Shown one piece after another: positions 1-7,621 of a DNA stretch of 43,071 nucleotides (within the stretch, counting starts at the first letter, position 1; every line of letters starts with the position of its first letter). Source of the stretch: JAWUVP01 sp034112285. Lineage in GTDB: Bacteria; Pseudomonadota; Gammaproteobacteria; JABDGN01. A model generated the notes under the pieces. That model was not told where the DNA came from and did not search any database. It saw nothing but the letters and a program-made list of their open reading frames with translations. The stretch is taken from NCBI GenBank assembly GCA_034112285.1, contig JAWUVP010000004.1, positions 1 through 43,071 of the forward strand, given 5' to 3'. The position numbers and the translations under genes are program-made.

Positions 1-15
1 GTATTCACGGCGTGG

Positions 16-41
16 CTTGAAAAGGTGGCGTTCATCGCGCT
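16..41. repeat. Copy of an edge repeat, inverse of the copy at 43005-43030
   Basis: The reverse complement of this 26-base stretch matches 43005-43030 at 23 of 26 positions; the shared core is ACCTTTTCAAG. It lies just past the 3' end of the MerR-type gene. It looks like one copy of a dispersed intergenic repeat; no coding role is seen. Confidence 0.5.
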
Positions 42-52
42 ACCCACAAAGC

Positions 53-934
53 CTACCCCTCACCACCCAAAACCGCATTAATATCCGCCAAAAGCCGATG
101 ATAATTCTCCGGCAAGGCATGCACCTTAGCATCATTAAACACCTCACCCGACACCAGCGGCTCACGCGTGCGCACGCAAATAGGAATATCAACCAACCCC
201 GCCAAACGCGACACCTGGCTAATCTGCGGCCCAACATTATCAATGGAAATCACCATCCCCGAGCACCCGGTATTTTCAATCACCTTAGGCCACTCTTGCG
301 GCAACGTTTTGCGCCCCAATAAAATAATATCGAACCCATAGAGCGATAAAGCCGACGCTAAAAACAACAACTCCAATTCAGTAAAGGCCTCTTCAAAGGT
401 GGTCACAATGACTTTATTCCCTTTTTTAACCGCCTTAGGCTGCAAAAAGGTACTCGCCAATTTATTGCGTAAATAAAACGTAAAAAATTGCTGCTCAGAA
501 AAAGCCGTAAGAGAAGTTGTCCAGTGTTCATTTAACGCCAGCAACACCCGTGGGTAAATTTTTTGGGAAATAACATCGAGGGGATAAAGCGAAAAAACTT
601 CATCCATATAAGCTTCTAATTTAGCCTGGTCAAACGTTTGTACCGTTTCAACGGCTTGGCGTTGATACTCAGCATAATCCGGCTCATCGCTTTGCGACTC
701 AGGCTGCTTTTTATGCTGCAAGTAACCGCTCACCTTGCCAATGGGTACGCCCTTTTCGAGCCAGAATAAAATCTCTTGAATGCGCGCCACATCATCATCA
801 GTATATTGACGATGGCCTTTAGGCGTGCGCTTAGGCTTAAACAAGCCATAACGGCGCTGCCAAGCCCTTAGCGTAATGGGATTTACCCCCGTTTTATCGG
901 AAATGCTGCCAATAGTGTGTAACGTTTCAGCCAT
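53..934 (-). CDS. MerR-family transcriptional regulator with degenerate B12-binding-like domain
   Basis: This 293-residue protein has an N-terminal MerR winged helix (about residues 5-72, with the family segments around TLRAWQRRYGLF and GHRQYTDDDV). A C-terminal region (about 95-290) has the layout of the B12-binding regulators related to CarH and MlrA. The loop that normally carries the cobalt-ligating His (a DxHxxG-type motif) reads FEEAFTELE at about residues 180-188, with no His. I therefore infer a sensor domain that no longer binds cobalamin, as in MlrA-like proteins. The gene is monocistronic and a TATAAT-like -10 on the minus strand lies about 40 bases upstream. The DNA target and the signal are not visible. 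Confidence 0.75.
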   Translation of the reverse strand: MAETLHTIGSISDKTGVNPITLRAWQRRYGLFKPKRTPKGHRQYTDDDVARIQEILFWLEKGVPIGKVSGYLQHKKQPESQSDEPDYAEYQRQAVETVQTFDQAKLEAYMDEVFSLYPLDVISQKIYPRVLLALNEHWTTSLTAFSEQQFFTFYLRNKLASTFLQPKAVKKGNKVIVTTFEEAFTELELLFLASALSLYGFDIILLGRKTLPQEWPKVIENTGCSGMVISIDNVGPQISQVSRLAGLVDIPICVRTREPLVSGEVFNDAKVHALPENYHRLLADINAVLGGEG

Positions 935-1003
935 GAAAAGCTAGCCCCTGAAGAGATGAACAGCTTTAATTATAGAGCATCAACCCACAAAAACCATCTA
1001 TTC

Positions 1004-1588
1004 TCACTCAAGGCGCGCCAGTAAGCCATCACAAACGCTTGCCCATTCCTTTTGCAACACACTAAAAACTACCGAGCTAGCAAAACTACCATCACCACGG
1101 CGCACACAATGCCGCGCCACCCCTTCACGCACAGCGCCTAATTTAACCAAGGCGGCTTGCGAGCGGGCATTACTGGTATCCACCGTAAACACCGCGCGCT
1201 CAATGTTCAACGCCTCAAAAGCATGCTGCAACATTAAATATTTCAGCGCCACATTCACCTTGCCACCCCAAACATTAGCCAACAACCAGGTATAGCCAAT
1301 CGAAATGCTATGCTGTTTATCATCAAATTTATAAAAACTACTGCTTCCCACAATGGCCCCATCTTGTAAAACCACTAAGGGATAACGCTTTTTAGCTTGT
1401 AAATCATCCCAAGCATTTTCAACATAAGCCGTATATTTTTCACCTTGGTGGCCCTCGGGCAAATCAAACCCCTGCCAAATTGCCTCATCCCGCCCCAATA
1501 AGCTCAGCTCACTATGCAAGGCTGGCGTGAGAAAGGTTAACTCTATGTTTTTATAGGATAAATTGAGATATTTAGAAAATAAAGTCAT
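1004..1588 (-). CDS. GNAT-family N-acetyltransferase (RimJ/RimL type)
   Basis: This 194-residue protein matches the RimJ/RimL branch of GNAT acetyltransferases, which transfer acetyl from acetyl-CoA to amino groups. Seen in the sequence are the central strand IVGSSSFYKF, the acetyl-CoA loop region WLLANVWGGKVN (the usual Q/RxxGxG/A is replaced by VWGGKVN), and the typical C-terminal segment TSNARSQAALVKLGAVREGV followed by RRGDGSF. Substrates in this branch are often ribosomal proteins or small amines; the actual one cannot be told. It sits between the MerR-type gene and tRNA-Ser on the opposite strand from the tRNA. No strong ribosome binding site precedes the start. Confidence 0.8.
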   Translation of the reverse strand: MTLFSKYLNLSYKNIELTFLTPALHSELSLLGRDEAIWQGFDLPEGHQGEKYTAYVENAWDDLQAKKRYPLVVLQDGAIVGSSSFYKFDDKQHSISIGYTWLLANVWGGKVNVALKYLMLQHAFEALNIERAVFTVDTSNARSQAALVKLGAVREGVARHCVRRGDGSFASSVVFSVLQKEWASVCDGLLARLE

Positions 1589-1739
1589 AAAAAAGCCAAA
1601 ACAAATTTTATCTAAATTATAGCACTCATAACAAAAAGTTAATCAGCCTAAGCCACCCATCAAAATTTAAAATGTCCACTTTACATGCCCACCCCAACTG
1701 GTATACTCCCGCTTCAGCTTCAAAAACTGCAATTTCCCC

Positions 1740-1830
1740 GGAGAGATGGCCGAGCGGCTGAAGGCGCTCCCCTGCTAAGGGAGTATGGGCCACAAGCCCA
1801 TCGAGGGTTCGAATCCCTCTCTCTCCGCCA
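1740..1830 (+). tRNA. serX: tRNA-Ser(GCU)
   Basis: This is a full cloverleaf of a class II tRNA. Acceptor GGAGAGA (1740-1746) pairs with TCTCTCC (1820-1826). The anticodon stem CTCCC/GGGAG encloses the loop CTGCTAA with anticodon GCT at 1774-1776. A long variable arm follows, then the T-loop GGTTCGAATCC. Discriminator G1827 and an encoded CCA (1828-1830) complete it. It reads AGC/AGU serine codons. It stands at the left side of the T6SS region, but no integrase or duplicated 3' end was found. The symbol is only a placeholder for a serine tRNA. Confidence 0.97.
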
Positions 1831-1954
1831 TTTTATAGTATGCCGAACTCATCGTTAATCCCCACTTTTTCAAAAAAACCACCCCACGAGGGATTGAAAA
1901 AATCCGTAACGAAAAGTGCGCCAGCATAGTGGAGCATTTTTGACCTATCTCTCC

Positions 1955-1987
1955 TTTAATTCTATCTTAAGTAATACGCTCTATAAT
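1955..1987 (+). promoter_or_regulatory. PmrA-box-like promoter of the 2019 gene
   Basis: TTTAAT-TCTAT-CTTAAG (1955-1971) is followed after 10 bases by TATAAT (1982-1987). The predicted start of transcription is near 1994, 25 bases before the ATG. Both half-sites and the -10 are full matches to the pattern shared by the T6SS promoters in this window. Confidence 0.8.
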
Positions 1988-2018
1988 TTAGCTTGAAAAT
2001 AACGATAAGGGTAACCTC

Positions 2019-2996
2019 ATGAGCGGCGCAAATCAGATAAACGCAGCAGCAATAGATCTTAACGCTGTGGCCCGAAGCTTAGATGAGAAAGGCCAAACCC
2101 TCATCCTATCAAATCAGCAGCGACTCATTGAAGATTTATTCCAAAAAAAAATCACACTTGTTGGGAACTTTTCATCTGTACAGTCCTATGGAATGGACCG
2201 TAAAAACATCGCTGCCATGACCGACCAGCTTACTATTTCTTATATCCCTTCAGTCACGCAAATGCTCATCTTGGTAGCAGAATCTTTGGCTAAAAGATAT
2301 ACTCAGCCTCCTAGCGAACCTAGCCCCCCCATCACTTTCGATACAAAGCTCATGGCTGACATTGCCCAGCAAGAAGACAACCTTGTGCTTGCACCACAAT
2401 CAGCAGGAACCGCCTTCAAAAAAATTCAAGCTCAATTAAAGCAGCCTCACAAACCCATAACTCATAGAAAAACCCGGCCAAACGTCTCCAAAAGTATACT
2501 TACTTATATGCAAGCTCATCGCTTAGTCGCCAGCTATCCAGGTCAGCGTATTACTCTACATATTTATGATATGAATTTAAAGGTCCTTGAGAATAACTAT
2601 AATTTATATTCTAGGAATAGCAATCTCATTCCAACACTTGTAACCCTGCATTTTCATCACTATGGTGAGGATCAAATTCACGCACACAGCCGACCCAACC
2701 CATATCCAAAATGGGATGTGAAAGGTACAGGCTCTGTAAACCAGGCACATGATAATTTTTATAGAGAGTATCTTAGAAGTAACCCAGAGGGAGGGGTGAA
2801 CAAATTTGCCGATACAAGCACATTACGTAGACTGCATGAAAGCACCATGAGCAGCCCAAGCCAGCCGCTTCTCCCCAAAGAAGGTGTAGAAGGATTAGAA
2901 TCAGTCGTTAGACCCAGGACTACTCCAAGAATCGAAAGACCCAGTCAAAGCTGGTTGTGGGAATGCCTGCCGTGTTGTTTTGGAGGCAGCGCTTAA
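2019..2996 (+). CDS. Unknown protein, candidate T6SS-coregulated effector, with C-terminal Cys cluster
   Basis: I do not recognise this 325-residue protein. It has no signal peptide and no clear membrane segment. A Pro-rich stretch lies near residues 95-105. A His/Tyr-rich block (THRK, HFHHYGEDQIHAHSRPN) occupies the middle. The end reads WLWECLPCCFGGSA, with Cys at 316, 319 and 320 next to two Trp residues. The start is well supported by AAGGGT seven bases before the ATG and by a PmrA-box-like promoter identical in geometry to those of the T6SS operons. The gene stops one base before the convergent dam stop. Shared promoter and location suggest a T6SS substrate or accessory protein; this is inference and the activity is unknown. 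Confidence 0.6.
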   Translation: MSGANQINAAAIDLNAVARSLDEKGQTLILSNQQRLIEDLFQKKITLVGNFSSVQSYGMDRKNIAAMTDQLTISYIPSVTQMLILVAESLAKRYTQPPSEPSPPITFDTKLMADIAQQEDNLVLAPQSAGTAFKKIQAQLKQPHKPITHRKTRPNVSKSILTYMQAHRLVASYPGQRITLHIYDMNLKVLENNYNLYSRNSNLIPTLVTLHFHHYGEDQIHAHSRPNPYPKWDVKGTGSVNQAHDNFYREYLRSNPEGGVNKFADTSTLRRLHESTMSSPSQPLLPKEGVEGLESVVRPRTTPRIERPSQSWLWECLPCCFGGSA

Positions 2997-2997
2997 C

Positions 2998-3846
2998 TTA
3001 CGCATAAGGCATAGAGCCCGCCTTATAAACCGCAATCAACTCCTTGGCCACATTGCGGTTACCGCCATCGCAGCTAATCGTGCGTTGCACTTCAATTTTA
3101 TAACATCGCGCATTGCAATATAGCTTGCGTGTTACCGGCGTGTTGTGGTTTGAAATCACTACGCTCACCCCTTTATTAGCGGATTTTTCGGCCAGGCTCG
3201 CTAGCTTTTCTTGTTGTTGCATGTCAAAGCCGGCGACCGAATAATCCGTAAATGAAGCGGTTTTGGTTAAGGGCACATACGGTGGGTCGCAGTAAATCAC
3301 GTCGCCCGGTTTTGCTTTAGTAAACATCGTGGCAAAATCAATGCAATACAGTTTCGCGTTTTTCATTTTAGCAATGAAATATAGCATTTCTTTTTCGGGG
3401 AAATACGGCTTTTTCATCTTGCCATAAGGCACATTCAAGCCACCTTGGCGGTTATAGCGGCACAAGCCATTAAACCCGTGGCGATTAATATACAAAAATA
3501 AAGCGGCTTTTAAGCGCAAATCGTCGGTGGCGTTAAACACATCACGCGTCATGTAATAATTTTCGCTGGTATTATATTTTGGGTCAAAAAAGGTGTGGCA
3601 GTAGTCAATAAACGTTTGTTGCTCGGTTTGCACAAAGCGGTAAAAATTAATCAAATCGAGATTAATATCATTTAATAAGTAGCGTGAATAATCGGTGTTG
3701 AGAAACACTGAGCCCGATCCCATAAACGGCTCAATGAAGCGCGAGGTTTCGGTGGGCTTGGGCAGCCATTTTTTTAGGCGGTCCAACACCCGATATTTGT
3801 TGCCCGCCCACTTTAACAGTGAACGCGTGTGGCGATGTTGAGTCAT
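2998..3846 (-). CDS. dam: DNA adenine methylase (Dam family)
   Basis: This is a 282-residue class D12 adenine-N6 methyltransferase, close to the usual ~270-280 residues. Motifs in order are the N-terminal LLKWAGNK, the S-adenosylmethionine motif FIEPFMGSGSVF, YINRHGFNGLCRYN, the catalytic DPPY in VIYCDPPY and the C-terminal SNHNTP. The family methylates adenine in GATC, affecting mismatch repair, replication and gene expression. The start is supported by AAGGA seven bases upstream. It is monocistronic, pointing against the two unknown genes on either side, which splits that pair. It could be a housekeeping dam or an orphan one; no restriction partner is nearby. Confidence 0.9.
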   Translation of the reverse strand: MTQHRHTRSLLKWAGNKYRVLDRLKKWLPKPTETSRFIEPFMGSGSVFLNTDYSRYLLNDINLDLINFYRFVQTEQQTFIDYCHTFFDPKYNTSENYYMTRDVFNATDDLRLKAALFLYINRHGFNGLCRYNRQGGLNVPYGKMKKPYFPEKEMLYFIAKMKNAKLYCIDFATMFTKAKPGDVIYCDPPYVPLTKTASFTDYSVAGFDMQQQEKLASLAEKSANKGVSVVISNHNTPVTRKLYCNARCYKIEVQRTISCDGGNRNVAKELIAVYKAGSMPYA

Positions 3847-3939
3847 GCTGTGTCCTTTTAAACAGGTTGGAGTATAGCAAAGCTTGAATCAATCGCGTAG
3901 GGGTAACCAGCCGCTCATTAAACGAATTTTAAGGCCTGT

Positions 3940-3972
3940 GTTCATATTGCATTAAGAATGATAATGTATAGT
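3940..3972 (+). promoter_or_regulatory. PmrA-box-like promoter of the 4003 gene
   Basis: GTTCAT-ATTGC-ATTAAG (3940-3956, one mismatch in the first half) is followed after 10 bases by TATAGT (3967-3972). Transcription would start near 3979. A second box-like pair, ATTAAA-CGAAT-TTTAAG, lies at 3917-3933, 23 bp upstream, so the regulator may bind in tandem. Confidence 0.65.
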
Positions 3973-4002
3973 GTTGGAATAACCAGAAATGTGGGAAACA
4001 TC

Positions 4003-5043
4003 ATGCCTAGTTCAGATAGATATGTTGTATTAAATTACAATTTTACAAAACAAATTTTTGGCAGCACTATCGCCCAAGCCCTTATCAACGTCTTTTGCAC
4101 CATGCTAAAAAGTAACGATACGACCTGTCTATTAGCACCTGAAAGTTTCATGCGTGCTCAGCATCCAGACTTAACAAAAGGACTATCACCTGATAATGCA
4201 AAAACAGCACAGCCATGGCTGCTGCCTGGTGGCAACTTAGCACAATATAAAATACTAGAGTCAATCCCAGAAAACGTCTCAACCGGTGTGATCGTTTGTC
4301 AGTTTATTAGGTCGAAACAACCTGAAATCACTAAGAATAATGTAGTTATTGTTTCTATATCTAAAAGTGACCCCACCGCTATTGCAACCTCTTTCATTCC
4401 AGCACCAGGAGAGTTAGCATTTCAACTAGTTAACATTCTTAATTTTCTTGGTATTGCTCTTGAGGCGAACATTCCTGTCGCACAGCAAGAACAACATTAC
4501 GCTAAAGCAAGCGCCCTGCTAGTAAACGCCGAATCCCAGTATAAAAAACAGTTCGACGTGGTCCCCGCTATGGGTCCAGCTCCAAAGCCTTCCACTTATA
4601 TTCTGTTCATTAATCGCATATTGGAACGAACGAAGGCTCACCCGATTTCCAGCACAATTCACAGAGAATTAAACAGTATAATAAGTGCACTTCAAAATAA
4701 GAGTTTATCTGCTAAAGTTAACACCTTACATAGAATCCTTTTGATCTGTCTTGCTAAACGAAGCATCATCAAAAAAACTGACTTTTTAGTAGTTACCTGG
4801 CACCGTATTAGAAAAAGTTCTCACGTTTCTATGTACACTGCGGTCATCGCAGGGTTGCTGAACGACGTACGGCACCTCAGCATAAAAGAAGATTTAAACC
4901 TTCAGAAAATTAGTCCTATTTATCCGCGCCATGTAGAAAACATAATTTCTACGATAGAGGGTCCTCAAGATGCTCGAGGCCAGCAAAGCGAACTGAGTTT
5001 AGGCATCCTGGCTCTAGAAAGTGATGCTACTTTCAGCGAATAA
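4003..5043 (+). CDS. Unknown protein, candidate T6SS-coregulated effector
   Basis: I do not recognise this 346-residue protein. It has no export signal. The C-terminal half (from about residue 200) is predicted mostly helical and basic (ERTKAHP, AKRSIIKKTD, WHRIRKSSH), ending in an acidic tail ESDATFSE. The start at 4003 (MPSSDR) is chosen over an in-frame ATG at 3958 because the -10 at 3967-3972 puts transcription start near 3979; GGGAAA precedes the ATG. The gene is AT-rich compared with dam. It is followed by the pppA promoter. The shared promoter type and the position beside the T6SS genes suggest a substrate or accessory factor; this is inference only. Confidence 0.55.
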   Translation: MPSSDRYVVLNYNFTKQIFGSTIAQALINVFCTMLKSNDTTCLLAPESFMRAQHPDLTKGLSPDNAKTAQPWLLPGGNLAQYKILESIPENVSTGVIVCQFIRSKQPEITKNNVVIVSISKSDPTAIATSFIPAPGELAFQLVNILNFLGIALEANIPVAQQEQHYAKASALLVNAESQYKKQFDVVPAMGPAPKPSTYILFINRILERTKAHPISSTIHRELNSIISALQNKSLSAKVNTLHRILLICLAKRSIIKKTDFLVVTWHRIRKSSHVSMYTAVIAGLLNDVRHLSIKEDLNLQKISPIYPRHVENIISTIEGPQDARGQQSELSLGILALESDATFSE

Positions 5044-5091
5044 CACCTGTTTTCAATGAAAATGTGTTTATATTTACAGACTAACCGCCCA

Positions 5092-5124
5092 CATAATACT
5101 CCCTTAACCTTAACCGCGTAGAAT
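5092..5124 (+). promoter_or_regulatory. PmrA-box-like promoter of pppA (weak first half-site)
   Basis: CATAAT-ACTCC-CTTAAC (5092-5108) precedes TAGAAT (5119-5124) by 10 bases. Each half-site departs from YTTAAK at one position, but the spacing equals the other ten promoters. The expected transcription start (about 5131) falls at the pppA ATG. Confidence 0.55.
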
Positions 5125-5131
5125 ACCTAGC

Positions 5132-5839
5132 ATGAATTGGACATCTCATGCACTCACGCACCCAGGAAACTTGCGCACCACTAATCAGGACGCTTTTTTC
5201 TGTCATGATCAGCACGCCTTATGGGTGGTTGCCGATGGTATGGGTGGACATGATGCCGGTGAAATTGCTAGCCAAACGATTGTGCAATCATTGGCTAATT
5301 TAACCCAATCAGGCGCAGCCAACACCACGGTGGCCAACATTACCAGCATGCTGGAAGATGTGAACGAGCAATTGTTTGCGCAATACACGGCGCACCAGCG
5401 CTTGGTGGGCAGCACGATTGCCATGATGCAAATCAAACAAGACCAATGCTGCTGCATGTGGGCGGGCGATAGCCGAATTTATCGTTTACGCGCCGGGAAA
5501 TTGCAGCAAATCAGTGTTGATCATAGTTATGTGCAAGAATTAATTAATCAAGGTGAGTTGTCTGAAAAAGACGCCGCCAATCATAAAAACAAAAACGTTA
5601 TCACCCGAGCCATAGGCGTTGCCGCCACTTTGCAAATTGAGATTAAAAATATCACTGTGCAAGAAGGTGACCTGCTGTTGCTTTGCAGCGATGGTTTGTA
5701 TAATGAAATAGAGGCCGCTGAATTAGCGGCTATTTTAGCCTTTTCTAGCGCGAAACAGGCCGCAGCACAATTACTCGAGCTGTGCTTATCGCGTGAAGCA
5801 AAAGATAATGTTAGTTTTGTGATTGTGGAGGTTCAATAA
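5132..5839 (+). CDS. pppA: T6SS-associated PP2C-family Ser/Thr phosphatase PppA
   Basis: This is a 235-residue metal-dependent protein phosphatase of the PP2C/Stp1 type. Metal-binding motifs are visible: NQDAFF near residue 18, VADGMGGHDAGE (residues 33-44), WAGDSRIYRLR, LLCSDGLYNE and the C-terminal KDNVSFVIVEV. In T6SS clusters such as Pseudomonas H1, PppA removes the phosphate that PpkA puts on the FHA protein, turning secretion off. The stop overlaps the ppkA ATG (TAATG), so the two are translationally coupled. No ribosome binding site is seen and the predicted transcript would start at or next to the ATG, so the message may be leaderless. Confidence 0.9.
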   Translation: MNWTSHALTHPGNLRTTNQDAFFCHDQHALWVVADGMGGHDAGEIASQTIVQSLANLTQSGAANTTVANITSMLEDVNEQLFAQYTAHQRLVGSTIAMMQIKQDQCCCMWAGDSRIYRLRAGKLQQISVDHSYVQELINQGELSEKDAANHKNKNVITRAIGVAATLQIEIKNITVQEGDLLLLCSDGLYNEIEAAELAAILAFSSAKQAAAQLLELCLSREAKDNVSFVIVEVQ

Positions 5840-6813
5840 TGGACGCCGTACTACGTGAATTAGATATCAATGTCATGGCCAGCCCCAAAGCCATTCAAGT
5901 GGGCAGCGTAATTAAACAACGCTTTGTACTAGAAGAAGTTATTGGCGAAGGTGGCATGGGCACCATTTATAAAGCCCGTGATTTACGCCGTGAAGAAGCC
6001 AATGCCGACCAGGTGCATGTGGCGATTAAAATAGTCAATGACAAGCTCAAACAACATCCTCAAGCTTTTAGCGCATTGCAGCATGAAGCCAACAAAGCCC
6101 AAGCACTAAACAATGATCACATTGTGCAAATTTATGATTTTGACCGCGATGGCGATACCGCCTATATTACCATGGAGTATTTGCAAGGCCGCACGTTGGA
6201 CAAACTCATGAAAAACTTTGCCATACATGGCCTAAGTTACCCACAAAAGCTCGCCCTAATGCTCACCGTGGCGAAAGCCTTGGCCTATGCACATGAACAT
6301 AACTGCGTGCACGGTGATTTAAAGCCGAGCAATATTTTTATTACCAACGATAACCGCGTTAAAATCATTGATTTTGGCTTGGCAAATGCCAGCACGGAAT
6401 CTGAAGCGCCAAAATCAGCAGTCAAGGCCGTTATGCACGCCTATACCCCGGCTTATGCTAGCCAAGAACTTTTAGCCGGCCACCGGCCTAATATTGCCGA
6501 TGATGTGTATGCTTTCGCCTGCCTGGCCTACGAATTTTTAGGCGGCTCCCACCCTTATCAAAAAATGTCGGCACTTGCCGCAGCCGAGCAAAAACGACAG
6601 CCCAAGCCCATTCAATATATGCCCAAAATTCAGTGGCGAGCTTTGCGTAAAGGCCTACAAGTTACAGCCACAAAACGTAAGGTCTCTATGCGAGGGTTAA
6701 TAGCCGCCTTTAGTGAAGGCAAAAGCATGCCTAAGTGGGTTTGGTGGACGTTAGGTGTTGTAGCGATTGTAATCATGGCCTACGTGGCTAATCAGTTAGA
6801 CCCTATCATTTAA
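5839..6813 (+). CDS. ppkA: T6SS-associated Ser/Thr protein kinase PpkA, membrane-anchored
   Basis: This 324-residue Hanks-type kinase has all key residues. The glycine loop is GEGGMG at 36-41, the ATP Lys is VAIK (K64), the catalytic loop is HGDLKPSN at 158-165 with D160, and DFG is at 178-180. One C-terminal membrane helix (WVWWTLGVVAIVIMAYVA, about 298-315) would anchor it with the kinase in the cytoplasm. It lacks the long periplasmic sensor region of Pseudomonas PpkA. In the known threonine phosphorylation pathway it phosphorylates the FHA protein, encoded convergently next door at 6839-7621, to activate T6SS assembly. It forms an operon with pppA. Confidence 0.9.
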   Translation: MDAVLRELDINVMASPKAIQVGSVIKQRFVLEEVIGEGGMGTIYKARDLRREEANADQVHVAIKIVNDKLKQHPQAFSALQHEANKAQALNNDHIVQIYDFDRDGDTAYITMEYLQGRTLDKLMKNFAIHGLSYPQKLALMLTVAKALAYAHEHNCVHGDLKPSNIFITNDNRVKIIDFGLANASTESEAPKSAVKAVMHAYTPAYASQELLAGHRPNIADDVYAFACLAYEFLGGSHPYQKMSALAAAEQKRQPKPIQYMPKIQWRALRKGLQVTATKRKVSMRGLIAAFSEGKSMPKWVWWTLGVVAIVIMAYVANQLDPII

Positions 6814-6838
6814 TTGACGAAGCAAACGCCTAAATAAC

Positions 6839-7621
6839 CTAGCTATCAAAATGTGTTTTTATCACGCCGCGTACTTTTTCAACCACCTCAGCCTCTTGCT
6901 CATTTTCGGCGCTATACTTATCCAGCAAGGCCATCACCGTTTCCAGTGTTTCACCCACGCTTTGCGCATTGAAACTGCTCATTACGTCCACTTCATCGGC
7001 GGGCGATTCACCCAGTAAATCAGCAATGGCTGCTTCATTATCACTTTTAATATTTGTACCCAGATCCAGTGCATTGTCGTTAGACTGACCCAGCCCGGCA
7101 ATGAGGTCATCGATATTCACGTTATCATCTTGAAAAATACTATCTTGGTTAGTTTGTAACTGATTAACTTCCACATCCAACAAATCTGAAATATCGTCAT
7201 TGTTGGCCAACAGCGCTTCTATATCGTCATCAATAGAAGCTGCGGAGTCAGTACCACCGAACGCAGCAAAGGTCTCCGCCTTACTCGCCTGTATTGCTTG
7301 ACCCAGCAAATCAACTTGCAAAACATATTCGCCAAAGCGTAAACGCTCGCCTTGCAATAATTGTTTGGTATTACCTTTACCAATGGCAATGGTTTCTGAA
7401 TTCACAAACACACCATTGGTGCTCACATCTGTAATAAAATATTGCTCATCTCTAAAGTGAACCAGGGCGTGCACCTTAGAAATTTGATTACTTTCATCAG
7501 GCAATTGCAGCTCACAATGTTCGGCACGCCCAATGCTACCGCCCATTTGTTCAAAAACTTTTTGAGTGTTTTCTAACACCCCATCCTTAGGTTGGTTGAT
7601 AACTTGTAACGTTAATGCCAT
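6839..7621 (-). CDS. fha: T6SS FHA-domain protein (Fha/TagH)
   Basis: This 260-residue protein has an N-terminal forkhead-associated domain (about 1-105: GSIGRAEHCELQLPD, the phosphothreonine-binding SKVHALVHF, and STNGVFVN). A very acidic Asp/Asn-rich linker and a short helical C-terminus follow. FHA proteins bind phosphothreonine and in T6SS clusters are the PpkA/PppA target that promotes assembly. It lacks the long C-terminal domain of some TagH proteins. It is the last gene of the tssJ-K-L-M-fha operon; its ATG overlaps the tssM stop by one base (TAATG). It converges with ppkA with a 25-base gap. Confidence 0.88.
   Translation of the reverse strand: MALTLQVINQPKDGVLENTQKVFEQMGGSIGRAEHCELQLPDESNQISKVHALVHFRDEQYFITDVSTNGVFVNSETIAIGKGNTKQLLQGERLRFGEYVLQVDLLGQAIQASKAETFAAFGGTDSAASIDDDIEALLANNDDISDLLDVEVNQLQTNQDSIFQDDNVNIDDLIAGLGQSNDNALDLGTNIKSDNEAAIADLLGESPADEVDVMSSFNAQSVGETLETVMALLDKYSAENEQEAEVVEKVRGVIKTHFDS

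Noticed and set aside
1740..1830. tRNA-Ser as the attachment site of a T6SS island
   Set aside because: No integrase and no repeated tRNA 3' end was seen downstream in the window.
2998..3846. Restriction-modification system
   Set aside because: Only a Dam-type methylase is present; no nuclease gene lies on either side.
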